A stretch of 64,000 bases of DNA from Ruegeria sp. AD91A (GTDB taxonomy: Bacteria; Pseudomonadota; Alphaproteobacteria; Rhodobacterales; Rhodobacteraceae), in assembly GCF_003443535.1 (NCBI RefSeq), contig NZ_CP031946.1, positions 2,170,001 to 2,234,000 of the forward strand, written 5' to 3'. Under the pieces are notes generated by a model, which was given only the letters and a program-made list of their open reading frames with translations, ran no database searches and had not been told where the DNA came from. This document shows, piece after piece, positions 36,415 through 45,600 of the stretch (the stretch's first letter is position 1; every line of letters starts with the position of its first letter). Both the position numbers and the translations under genes were made by a program.

Positions 36415-36939
36415 TTATCTGTTCAAGAATGCCGTCACGACTGCTTCCAGTGCGGCCCAATCCGTAAACTCCTGTATGCCATCTCGCAGATCGACGCGCC
36501 GACCCCTTAAAACAACATGACGGACAACTTCTTTCTCATAATAGTCATAACTTTCGGGACGCACTGCACCCGCGACCAGAGCGCTTTCGTCCGGTTCAAA
36601 ACCGGTTCGCAAAATCATTTCAGCCAGATAGTCCTCTGCCTCCTCCCGACCTTTGGCGAAAGCCGCTTTAAGACTTACCGATAGCATCAGCGAGCTGCCG
36701 GCTAGCAAGGCGTCACGATTTGTTTTTATAAATGTCTCAAATGGCTTGGGATGCCGTCGCTCGTGGACCGAGGCCGCAAGGATGAATTTGTCCACACCTT
36801 CAAAGAAGAGTTCATCTATCTCCCGACCAGTATCGATCAGAGTGGCTTCGAACCCGTTCTTTGTCGCAACACCCTTGATGAAGTCCGCGATTTTCGCAGT
36901 CTGACCTTCTATGCTGCCGTAGGCAATAGTTACGATCAT
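36415..36939 (-). CDS. Flavodoxin-domain protein (HemG-like)
   Basis: The ATG at 36939 has AGGAGG 5 nt upstream, so the product has 174 residues; a TTG at 36954 is inside that ribosome site. The N-terminus IVTIAYGSIEGQTAKIADFI is an FMN phosphate-binding loop of the flavodoxin type. ASVHERRHPKPFETFIKTN follows in the arrangement of menaquinone-dependent protoporphyrinogen oxidase (HemG) and its relatives. It may be an electron carrier or a flavin oxidoreductase of unknown partner. A one-mismatch FNR-type box lies upstream. Confidence 0.82.
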   Translation of the reverse strand: MIVTIAYGSIEGQTAKIADFIKGVATKNGFEATLIDTGREIDELFFEGVDKFILAASVHERRHPKPFETFIKTNRDALLAGSSLMLSVSLKAAFAKGREEAEDYLAEMILRTGFEPDESALVAGAVRPESYDYYEKEVVRHVVLRGRRVDLRDGIQEFTDWAALEAVVTAFLNR

Positions 36940-37002
36940 ACCGACCTCCTCCAAACGGTCTGAAACGCGCGCCCATAATAGCAGTTCTTCTCGCGGTTAA
37001 CG

Positions 37003-37016
37003 CTGATCTTGGTCAA
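37003..37016 (-). promoter_or_regulatory. FNR/Dnr-type box, one mismatch
   Basis: Read on the minus strand this is TTGACCAAGATCAG, one base from TTGA-N6-TCAA. It is 64-77 bp before the flavodoxin-domain gene start. Confidence 0.45.
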
Positions 37017-37161
37017 TCGGCTTGGATTGGCAGCCTTGCCTTCCAGCCACCGTCGGGAAACAATCCGCTCGCAATCCCTTAAAAGACCACCATGCAAAAA
37101 TGCTAACTTAATTGCGATGCCCTCACCCTAATCGCGCGAACGAAGGTCGATTTAAAATATA

Positions 37162-37569
37162 TCAAGGTGTTCCGTGAACCGGGCACTTTGCGTGATGAAC
37201 GACCTTGTTGGCTGTTGAGCCAACAAAGATGTTTTCCAAACCAGGTTTGTGCGAGGCTATCGAAATGCAATCTATTTCGTTCTCGTTCGCGAAATCGACG
37301 ATCGCTCTGCCCGGATGCCCTGAGATCAGCCGTGCCGATGCATCAGGCAGTTCCGATGCCTTCCGATGTAGTTCTTCCAGAGGCTCGTGTCGCGTATTCT
37401 CAAAAACGCATTCAGGAATTTGAGATGCCACGTAAGCCGGGATCGGCTCCCGTACATGAAGTATGGTGAATTTGGTGTCGGCGTCTGCCAAATGGCGAGC
37501 GGCTTCAAAAGATGCCTTAGTATCATGATCACGGTCCAGCGCTACAGGGATCAGGATGTTCTTGTACAT
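37162..37569 (-). CDS. Universal stress protein (UspA family)
   Basis: This 135-residue single Usp domain starts MYKNILIPVALDRDHDT and ends with CISIASHKPGLENIFVGSTANKVVHHAKCPV. The ATP-type loop G-2x-G-9x-G(S/T) is modified (SHKPGLENIFVGST), so nucleotide binding is uncertain. This Usp sits among PHA, cation ATPase and flavocytochrome genes, and similar Usp genes are common in oxygen-limited regulons. No FNR-type box was found directly before it. Confidence 0.9.
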   Translation of the reverse strand: MYKNILIPVALDRDHDTKASFEAARHLADADTKFTILHVREPIPAYVASQIPECVFENTRHEPLEELHRKASELPDASARLISGHPGRAIVDFANENEIDCISIASHKPGLENIFVGSTANKVVHHAKCPVHGTP

Positions 37570-37686
37570 GTGAACTCCCCTTTAACGTTCCTGATGCCTT
37601 CGGACTGACATCAGCGGTAGTTAGATTTCTGAACTGTCGCAAGTCGCGTTCCGCAGGGCGAGATGTCCTGAACTGCCTTTGGCGAA

Positions 37687-38094
37687 CTACTCGATCTGTA
37701 AGGTCTCAAGAAAAGAGATTAAATTCGCCAGCGGCACGCCCGTCATCATCTGCTGACCATTTGGCAAAGAAAGCGCGACTTGAAGGTCTGAATCCAACGC
37801 CGGTCCGAAAATGTGCATGTCTCCCCCGTGGGCAAGCACCGCCGATCGTCCATCAATCCTCAGTGCAACCGTATCGGTCGGGAACACTCCGTCGTTTTGT
37901 GCTGCCAATTGGGCAAGATCAAGTGTCCTGATCGCCAGCATTTCAGCCATTGGCCCGTTTCCGGTCGCTTCAAAACCATGGCATTACCAGCAATAGGTCC
38001 GATACAGCTCGTTTCCTTCCTGAACGTTGACTTCCTGTGCCAGTACGGCACCCGAAGCAAATAGCCCCACTATTTTTACGCGAATTCCCAGCAA
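37687..38094 (-). pseudogene. Class I cytochrome c with a stop codon in the haem motif
   Basis: The minus strand reads, from a TTG at 38094 with AGGAGG 5 nt upstream, a signal peptide (KIVGLFASGAVLAQE), then GNELYRTYCW-stop-CHGFEATGNGP and on to a stop at 37687. The TAA at 37984-37986 replaces one X of the CXXCH haem-binding motif, most simply a CAA (Gln) codon changed by one base. The distal part (NDGVFPTDTVALRIDGRS, then HGGDMHIFGP) carries the sixth-ligand Met region of small class I cytochromes c. Except for the one stop the frame is intact over 135 codons. It is a recent pseudogene, a sequencing error, or a readthrough case. Confidence 0.75.
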
Positions 38095-38287
38095 TTCCTC
38101 CTCCTTTGCAAATGCGTTTTCCAAGAGAAGTTTACCAGGCACCCTTCGGTTCTGCTTTGATTTCGCTCATGATGATCAGGTTACATCGAGTGTGTTTTTG
38201 GCGAGACAAGCAAGCCATGTCCGACAAATATCAATGGAATCCAAGGCGTATCAGCGATACCTGGTAGAAAACAAAATGGGCTATCTT

Positions 38288-38395
38288 CTATCGCAGACCG
38301 AAGCCCAAAACTGCGGCGCATAGAATGACGACGATCAACCAAATTGCCAGCGAGATCCGACGACGCAAGGACATTCGCCTGAATTGATCAATCAT
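38288..38395 (-). CDS. Small single-helix membrane protein
   Basis: This 35-residue frame begins at an ATG that overlaps the stop of the flavocytochrome gene (the TGA is inside ATGATTGA), an arrangement of translational coupling. Its product has an N-terminal Arg-rich part (QFRRMSLRRRIS) followed by a hydrophobic stretch of about 17 residues (LAIWLIVVILCAAVLGFG), so it would sit in the inner membrane with its N-terminus inside. It is too short for standard gene finders and no homology can be claimed. It may be a subunit or stabiliser of the flavocytochrome. Confidence 0.5.
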   Translation of the reverse strand: MIDQFRRMSLRRRISLAIWLIVVILCAAVLGFGLR

Positions 38396-39692
38396 AGTCG
38401 AACCTTTCCAAAAGTATGCGATCCGATGGGGTGCCTTGAGCGATCAGATGATCCTCGACAACGTCCATCATTACTGCAGGTCCGCAGAGCACAAAAAGCC
38501 ATTGCGCGTAGTGGTCAGGAGTCAGGACACGATCAAGGAGGGCTCCATCAATTACTCCGGTTTCACCGTCCCAGTCTTCCTGCGGCTCTGAAAGGGCGAA
38601 AACTGCGTTTTCCGCCGCCAGCTCTTCGCGATAGACGATCTGGTTTTTCATGCGGTTCCCATAGATCAGTTTGATATCCTTTGGGACGTCGGCGAAACGA
38701 TTTTGCCGTAAAATGCTGAGCATCGGAGCTATTCCGACCCCTCCCGCAACCAGCACGACCCCAGGATCCTGCCGCCCATTGATCGTAAGACTACCATGCG
38801 GGCCATCCAGATAGGCGAAGGTGTCGGGCCCGAGTCGCTCAAGCGAACCGGTAAAATCGCCGAGTTCTTTGATCACAAAAGAAATCTCTGGCCCCTCTGC
38901 CGGTGCCGAACTTATTGAAAAGGGGTTCTCGTGCAGTGAGAACACACTGTTTCCTACGTTCAGACAAACAAACTGGCCCGCCTCGTACACCAGCCCGTTG
39001 TGACCGTCAGGGCCGATCACAAGTTCCCACTGCTTGGGGGTCAGTCTGCGTCTCGATACCACCCTCCATGGCCTGCGGCGCTGCCCCAACGGCTTAAAAA
39101 GATACACAAACAACAGCGATCCGACTGCAATCGCTACCATAGCGGACCACATAACAGTCAGGACCGAATGCGACCCGTAGCGCCCTGCTGCTATGGTGTG
39201 ATGTAGTAGCAATCCCGCAAGCAACAAAGCTCCAATCCCATGCGTGAAACGCCAGGATTCGTATTTGTATTCTTGCTTCGTTCGGCTGGCTGCAGACAGG
39301 ATCAGAGCAGGCAGTAGAAGATAAGCGAGAATCCCGGTTGCGAGGGCTGTCAAATCCGTTGTGAGTGATAACTGCCGCGTTTCATCCCAAGGGCGAGAAC
39401 CCCCGGAAACCGAGCCTTGATAGAACAGTGGATGCACAACGGCAAAGGCCAAAGCGACACGCGCCATAACCTGGTGGACCCGCATTGTAACGTCCATGCC
39501 GATACCTGTTGAAATGCGTTTGAACCGGCCAGACAGGATGAATTCAACAAGAATGATCGAAAAGGCCAGGATGCCAAGTCCGGACGCGATTTCCTGGTGC
39601 CATGGCCGAGGCGGCCAACCAAGAGCATAAGAAAGCCCGAGTGGTAGCAAGAGTACTACCAGGTAGGCTGATATTAGAAACGGCGCACTCAT
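38388..39692 (-). CDS. Ferric-reductase-like flavocytochrome (FRD membrane + FAD/NAD domains)
   Basis: This 434-residue protein has an N-terminal ferric-reductase-like membrane domain with six helices and histidines for haem in VHQVMARVAL (His about 73), AVVHPLFY and RFTHGIGALLLAGLLLHHT (about 148-166). A C-terminal NADH oxidoreductase domain follows, with an FAD site in NPFSISSAP and an NAD-binding VLVAGGVGIAPMLSIL. It would move electrons from NAD(P)H across the membrane, to Fe(III), O2 or a partner. The layout also occurs in bacterial NOX-type proteins. It is coupled to a tiny membrane protein. The start has no strong ribosome site. Confidence 0.88.
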   Translation of the reverse strand: MSAPFLISAYLVVLLLPLGLSYALGWPPRPWHQEIASGLGILAFSIILVEFILSGRFKRISTGIGMDVTMRVHQVMARVALAFAVVHPLFYQGSVSGGSRPWDETRQLSLTTDLTALATGILAYLLLPALILSAASRTKQEYKYESWRFTHGIGALLLAGLLLHHTIAAGRYGSHSVLTVMWSAMVAIAVGSLLFVYLFKPLGQRRRPWRVVSRRRLTPKQWELVIGPDGHNGLVYEAGQFVCLNVGNSVFSLHENPFSISSAPAEGPEISFVIKELGDFTGSLERLGPDTFAYLDGPHGSLTINGRQDPGVVLVAGGVGIAPMLSILRQNRFADVPKDIKLIYGNRMKNQIVYREELAAENAVFALSEPQEDWDGETGVIDGALLDRVLTPDHYAQWLFVLCGPAVMMDVVEDHLIAQGTPSDRILLERFDYD

Positions 39693-39719
39693 TGCATTTG
39701 TGTGTTACGATCAGAAGAG

Positions 39720-39742
39720 CCAATTGAAAGGAGGTCAATTGG
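39720..39742. promoter_or_regulatory. Palindrome upstream of the flavocytochrome gene
   Basis: A perfect 8-bp inverted repeat, CCAATTGA and TCAATTGG, with a 7-nt spacer lies 28-50 bp before the flavocytochrome start. It contains TTGA and TCAA halves but with N7 rather than N6, so it is not a standard FNR site. It may bind another dimeric regulator. The spacer reads AAGGAGG on the plus strand, but no convincing plus-strand gene follows. Confidence 0.4.
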
Positions 39743-40210
39743 CAACAGCGCCGTTCTCGGACGGCGCACGCTCATGCACTTTGTTCCTGCAATAGCAGAA
39801 GCGGACAAATCCTTGCAAAGTCCCACGGCGGCCTCCACAAATCAAAAGTTATGTTTCAAATCCTATTCACAGATGATTGAGCGGAAAAAGAGAATCCTTT
39901 CGCTGTTACAATCCATTAGACTTCCAGGTAAAATGTTGCGATCCAGTCAAGCCATTTGATCCCCGTTAACGTTTTCGCGAAAGCAAATTCGCACAACTAG
40001 TGACTCAGTACTTAGAATATAGCACCTATCGAAGATGATAATGTCGAAATCACCTATTTTGATCACTAGTTTTCATTCCCAGTTTTCGGGTGCTCGAAAC
40101 ATGAACCGGCTTTTGAATCTTGGTATGTCTGACGTCAGCGCCCACCGGACAAATTTAGGGGTTTGAGCAACGGAGGATTTCTGGTTCATCGAAGCCATTA
40201 TGGAGCGAAG
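39743..40210. other. AT-rich intergenic stretch without a supportable gene
   Basis: This 468 bp stretch marks the change from the FNR-type island to the accessory region. It is visibly richer in A and T than the flanks, the reading frames in it are short and lack ribosome sites, and I see no RNA gene or insertion sequence in it. Confidence 0.4.
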
Positions 40211-40447
40211 ATGAACAAGAGAGTTCCAGTTGCGCTAGTCGGTTATGCAGACTTGGAACAAAGTCTAAAGTCATATGACCTTTCCGACGTTCATGATGCC
40301 GTTTCGAAATCGGTTGAGCAGAAGTTTCATGGCTATGAGTTATCGGGAGTACTTAGTGACTTTGCCGAAAAGCGGGAGAGGAAACCAGACTATGACTACT
40401 CTAGCCTTGTGAATGTAGCCGCCCCTTGGTGGGGTGAGAAAGCGTGA
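40211..40447 (+). CDS. Small protein of unknown function
   Basis: The ATG at 40211 has GGAG 5 nt upstream and gives 78 residues; a longer frame from 40163 is less likely. The product is polar and charged (KRVPVALVGYADLEQSLKSY, then VEQKFHGYELSGVLSDFAEK) and ends VNVAAPWWGEKA. There is no signal peptide or membrane helix and I do not recognise a family. It is isolated between long gene-poor stretches, so it may be an island cargo gene or a remnant. Confidence 0.45.
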   Translation: MNKRVPVALVGYADLEQSLKSYDLSDVHDAVSKSVEQKFHGYELSGVLSDFAEKRERKPDYDYSSLVNVAAPWWGEKA

Positions 40448-41361
40448 CAGTTGCAAGGCATGTATCTTGATTGCAAGTTTCTGAATTACTTCACTGTTTT
40501 GCAGATCTTTCAGCCATGAGTGTTTAAATTTGTGCTTCCGGTCGAATCTACTCGTGCCATTAATAGCCAGCCCTCGCAAAATTCTTGCTACGCCGACCAC
40601 ACGGCCTTTGGAACGCTTCTCCTTAAAGCCGCCAGCGTCTGGTCCCAGTCCTTATCAACCAGTGTATTGAATTCCCATTGTGTAGGCTTGTGCTATTGAC
40701 TATTTCGGTTGCAGCGAAGGTTGGCTTTCCACCCATTCTTTAGAAAAACAACGTGTTCTGGCGCAAAGAGTTACGGCGCAGACCGCGCCGACGCACTTGT
40801 TTTGGGGCCCGCGGGATTTGGACAAGCCAAACGCCCCTGGCCATCAGGGGTAAGACGCTGCCTTCCCCCTCGGGCCACCCTATTAGACAACACCGTGTCC
40901 TCGGCTGCGCCTGCGGGCCGCACCACCATTGTCGAATAGCATTGCCTCGCTCCCATCCGCGTTCGCCATGTGGCAGGTCAGCAGGAACAGGGGCCTTCGG
41001 CGTCTGATCTGCAAATCAGCCCCGATATTCCCAAAAAGGAAGTCAAAATCAATGAAATCGGTCTAGGTGCTGGATGAAGGAAGTGAGGCGAAAATGGCAA
41101 GGTTCTGTCGCTGGTGGCAGAACTATGTGTCGCCTTACGGGGAAATGTGGAACGTCACTGATCTTTGACTCAATTTACGGCGAAAACCCCAATAAAGTTG
41201 TAAAATGCATCATTCATTTCTTACCCAATCTGTATAGCGACCCTTCATCAACGCTGTGGCTAATGTCTCAATAGAGCCCACACCTTCCATTTTCTGCACA
41301 TCATCGAATGACAACTTTTTGCAGCTGAACTCTCAGAACCCGTCGGTTGCCAGACACCCTC
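40448..41361. other. Gene-poor stretch
   Basis: Across these 914 bp no reading frame has both a ribosome site and protein-like composition on either strand. Between 40560 and 40700 the minus strand carries a short protein-like piece (QWEFNTLVDKDWDQTLAALR) broken by a stop, perhaps the trace of a lost gene. No tRNA, repeat array or insertion-sequence ends could be seen. Confidence 0.4.
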
Positions 41362-42618
41362 TTAGCCATCGTAATATGTTGGGTTCCAATCCTCGTCAGA
41401 CTCGCCGTCCGAGGGGTTCTTAAGCCCACCGCCGCTCACTTGGGTCGCGGCGCCAATCCGTGGGATTCCTGCGTAGTCGCCCGCATATTTCGGTGGTTTC
41501 GGTTTCTCGGCTGGTTGCGACGTGCTGGTCCCCTTGTCCTTGGATCTGCTCGACCTGTCCCGTTTTTTTTTCTCCCAGATCGGAAGGCTCACACCTGTCT
41601 TGAACTTATAATCATCCTGATCATTTTCACGTGCCACTTCCGGCCCAACTTCCAGGCTGACCGGGACTTTTCCCTCGATGTTGAAAAATTTCTCAAGGCG
41701 CAAAGCGATCACCTGGGGCAGATCAGACTCTGCGGCGTCCAGGATCTCCTGCCAGAACGGCGGCAATTCATACATCGCCCGGCACAGCGACAGCATGATC
41801 CCTCTCTTGATATCCGCGGGGCCGTAAAAAGCACCCTCAAATACGCTTTCTGTCCGCTCCCGAAAATTCGATTTGTGATTACCGTCACTGCGAAGCTCGG
41901 TAAAGGAATGTTTAAAAACAGCGCCGGTCACCACGGCGTTGTTGCTTGCTGCGTTTTCGGCCAGGACTTGGGTCCGGCGCATATAGGTGCAATCTCCTTC
42001 TCCTTCTCCTTCTCCAGCCAGGATCTCCACTACGCCGCCTCGCCCATAGGGGTAGAGCATGTCCCGCAGCGTGATCCAGCTGTCGTTCATCCATTCCGAG
42101 TTCACATTGGTTCTGACAACGAACTGATACTTGCCAAATCTGGTCTCCATAGCGCAGGTATGGGTCTCAACACGGAAGTAAACGAAAAGGGTATCCTGGC
42201 GTGCGCTAGCCTCACCAGAGCCAGTGTTGCCGTAGCTTGCAAAAATATTTTGTGCGCGGGCCTTAACCACCTCCCCCGACAGGATACGCCCAGACGCCAT
42301 GATATTTCTGACGGTGGCTTCGTGGGCGGTGCCATGTTTCCAGTAGAAGTCAACCTTTTCAAACGCGGCTTCGAGCCGTTTGAACCCGGTTTTGAACCTC
42401 TCCTTCTCAGCCGCGTCCAGCGTGCTAATAAGACCTGTTTTCCAGTTCTCGAGACGCGTGACATTCGCTTTCGAAAGATCCTCATGAGAAATCGGTTCGT
42501 TGCGCTCCAGCCCGTAACTGTAAAGCTTATCCAGGCGGCGCAGCCCTACACTGTAAAGGGCGGACCCCTGTGATGAGTCATAGGCCATCTTCCCACTATA
42601 CAAAGAGAAATCCGTCAT
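41362..42618 (-). CDS. Unknown 418-residue protein, partner of the large protein upstream
   Basis: Its ATG overlaps the stop of the 1008-residue gene by 4 bp (ATGA), so both are made from one message. No signal peptide or membrane helix is seen. Residues 1-320 look globular, with aromatic-rich segments such as DTLFVYFRVETHTCAMETRFG and WMNDSWITLRDMLYPYG, and an acidic repeat GEGEGEGD near 205 encoded by a 6-bp tandem repeat. The tail (from about 345) is charged and low in complexity (KKRDRSSRSKDKGTSTSQP), ending acidic. The antisense strand also has a 408-codon open frame, but codon bias and coupling favour this one. Family not recognised. Confidence 0.65.
   Translation of the reverse strand: MTDFSLYSGKMAYDSSQGSALYSVGLRRLDKLYSYGLERNEPISHEDLSKANVTRLENWKTGLISTLDAAEKERFKTGFKRLEAAFEKVDFYWKHGTAHEATVRNIMASGRILSGEVVKARAQNIFASYGNTGSGEASARQDTLFVYFRVETHTCAMETRFGKYQFVVRTNVNSEWMNDSWITLRDMLYPYGRGGVVEILAGEGEGEGDCTYMRRTQVLAENAASNNAVVTGAVFKHSFTELRSDGNHKSNFRERTESVFEGAFYGPADIKRGIMLSLCRAMYELPPFWQEILDAAESDLPQVIALRLEKFFNIEGKVPVSLEVGPEVARENDQDDYKFKTGVSLPIWEKKKRDRSSRSKDKGTSTSQPAEKPKPPKYAGDYAGIPRIGAATQVSGGGLKNPSDGESDEDWNPTYYDG
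41993..42015. repeat. Hexanucleotide tandem repeat within the 418-aa gene
   Basis: About 3.8 copies of TCTCCT run without mismatch; on the coding (minus) strand they encode alternating Gly and Glu. Copy changes would alter length by two residues without breaking the frame. Confidence 0.75.
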
Positions 42619-45600
42619 GTCGGAAAGATCTCATCCTCGGTCTTTAGGTCGCGCAGCGACACGTCATTCATGAGTTGCGCGTTTTTCTTCATCCGGTTCC
42701 GGGCGGCAACGCTGACCGCGCTCAGATCAACCGAAATCATCGTACGCCCGCGTTGCGATGGATCGATCCGCGCACGGCTTTCTACTTTGCCAGCGATGAC
42801 CAGAGCCCATTGGGCAGGTGACAAGGGCAAGGAAAGGCTCAGCACCAGGCTGCGACCATCCTGCGACAACAACACCCCGATGATCGAGTTGCCACCGACC
42901 ACCCGCGCCTGCCCCGCAATGCGTGTGGCTTGCGCCAGCGACAGCTGCGCCTCGGACTGTTCGCGCTGGACCCGAGCGGCTCGCAGACGGATTTCCTGGG
43001 CGCGCATTTCTTCGGAGTAAGGCTCTGTCGCGGGACGCGCGCCGACCATTGAGTCCATGTAGAGGCCTTCACTGGCCACCAGAAGATCGGCCGAACCTGC
43101 ACCACCCACGGGCAAGGACGTGGTGTTCAGCGTGGCCGCGAGATCTTCGATCATCCCGATCCGGTCGCTAAGCGCGCTTGGCAGATCTGCGCCCAGCGCG
43201 CCGCCTTTTAACGGTGGCGCGTCAGGAGTCATCCCATCGCGCAGCTTCTGACGCGCCGCATACGCGAGGGCCCGCAGCTCCGGGGCCGCATCCACAGCTG
43301 CCGCGCTGGCCGCATCCTCGGGCAATACCTCTTCTTCCTCGCCGGGGGCGCTACCCAAGCGCGGTGTCTGAGTGCCCTCGTCAGGCGGCGTCAGATACTC
43401 CGCAGAGAGCTGCGCTAGGATCAGATCAAGAATGCTCGACAGATACGCCTCGATCCCCTGCGCGTTCATGTCAAAGGGCAGCGGCGCGGCGGCGACATCT
43501 TCCAGCAGCGCCCGGATCTCACCCAACCGGTAAGAGCGTTGCTCATAGAGACCACTGCCCGCGATCAGCTCCACGCCGGTGGTCACGGAGAAGCGCAAAT
43601 CCTCCAAAAACAGCCCCGTCTCAAATCGGTTGTAAAGCCGGTTGAACACCAGATTGAGAGACCGACCCTCATTGATATTGGACAATTGTATCACCGTGGT
43701 TTCGCTGTTTTGCGTGCTGATCTTGTGAGAGCTGTCCGTGGTAACAGTGGTCTTGGTGCGCTGATTGACGGAGGCGCTGGCCTTGCGGGCAATTTTGTTG
43801 AGGCTTTGGGTAAAGACCTTCAATGTGTTGGACGCCCCTGCTGCGTATTCCGAGCGGATAAAAGGCGGACCCGCCGTCTCCGACGTTCCACCGCTGGTGT
43901 TGCCCCAGACATTGAGCTCGTTGTCAAACTGGGTCATCTGCTCCATCTCAGTGGAGATATCAGTACGGTTTTTCTTGGTTAATTCCGCCACCGAGGTGCG
44001 GGTTTCGCGGGTTGAGGTTTCTTCCTCATAGATCTGGGTCAACCGAATCTCGCGGTTTTCGCCGGGGGCCAAAGTGATGGTGCTCACCAACTCACCCAGC
44101 TCCGCACCTTTCCAGGCAAGCCGATACGAGAGCGCTTCGTTGACCGACAGGCGCGTCAGACCAGTGGGGAAGATCGCTGGCAGTGGATGGTGATACACAT
44201 GCCAGGCGACGATGGGTTTTTCGACCGAAACAGATTGCTCATAGCCAGGGATCATGACGACCGCGCGACGGCGAAAATCTTCGTCTGCCGCGCAGCGTGC
44301 CATGATATCAGACAGAAACTGACCATCTTCGGTCTGATACCCTGCGGGTGTCTCGCGACAAACGAACACCTCCGCACCTTCACTTTCGAGCGCGAACCTC
44401 CGGGCGATCATCGGGTCAAAGCCGGTATCGACCGGGATGTAATCTGTCACAATCCGCGACTCGCGGCTGAACTTATACCGCTGTACGCGCTTCACTTTTG
44501 GCGTGCGGAACGGGTTTACCAACGTACGAAGCGTTTCGTCTACCAGGTTACCAGCACGCTCTAGAACGGTACGTTCTTCGCGAACAGTCCAGGACGCCTT
44601 GCGTCGCCTGGTGGTGTAAAGCTTGCCGTCTTCAGCGGTGATGGACGAGCCGTCAGGAACTTCTTCGGCAACGGCGGACGCATTGCCGATAAACAGCACA
44701 TAGCCCATCGCGGCTGCATCTTCCTGCAGCTTACGCAATTGCTGATCAATGCGATAAGGCTCGAGCTTGGCTTCCAGATACAGCGGCTCGAACTGCGCTG
44801 CCTGATCGGGGTCTAGCAAAAGCGTCGTGTCGTCTAGTGAGCTGTTAAGTGCTGCTTCGGCGCGGGCAGATTTGGCATCAGCAAGTTCCTTGAGGATTTT
44901 CAGCTCGGCATAGCGTCGTTCAATGAACTGCGCCCGCATGTCGATTTCCTCATAGGTGGAGACAAGGCCTGCCAAATCGGCCTCGCTGCTGGCGAGAAGG
45001 TGCAGGGTGACAGCGCGCTTGCTCCAGAAGGTCTCGTAGCTGTCGACATCAGTGAACAGAACCGGTGCAGGCGCGGTTGGGCCAGTCCCGGTCGCGTCCT
45101 GAGCAGTGGCTTGCGGGATCGCCTTTGGTGCCGCCTCAATCAGATACATGCGCCCCGACGTGCCATGGCGCAGGAGGGAACCTTGTGTCACCGGGACCGC
45201 CTGCGACCCATCGTCGGCGGCGCGGTAAAAGACCTGAGGCGGGGTGTCCTCGGGATCCTCAGGCGGGGTCAGAACAAACGCCCATTTGTTTTCGAGCACC
45301 CGCGTGACGTCATCTTGCGTCACCTCGGCCATTGGCGTGCCGAACCAGGAGGACTCAAAGAATGTACGCAACGCCGCGCCCGAGGCTGGCAACTTCGGAT
45401 CCTCCGCGATGGTGCCCAGCACCTGATCCCAGCGGATCGGAACATCTCGCAACCTGTCAAACGACAAGGTCGGCGGTGCAGTGTCGAGCCCTGTGGGCAA
45501 AAACAGATCAAGTTTTCGCGACAGGATCTGGTTTTCAGTCGAGGCCTTTCCCAGCACATCGAGGCGTGTAGGAACAGGATCACCCGGCAGCACTGGTAGG

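Noticed and set aside
39702..39959. 85-codon plus-strand frame after the AAGGAGG in the palindrome
   Set aside because: The frame starts before the ribosome-like sequence and its composition is not protein-like.
41347..42573. 408-codon open frame on the plus strand opposite the 418-aa unknown gene
   Set aside because: It has no ribosome site and the minus-strand frame is coupled by ATGA overlap to the large gene. As both are unknown families a search would be needed to be certain.
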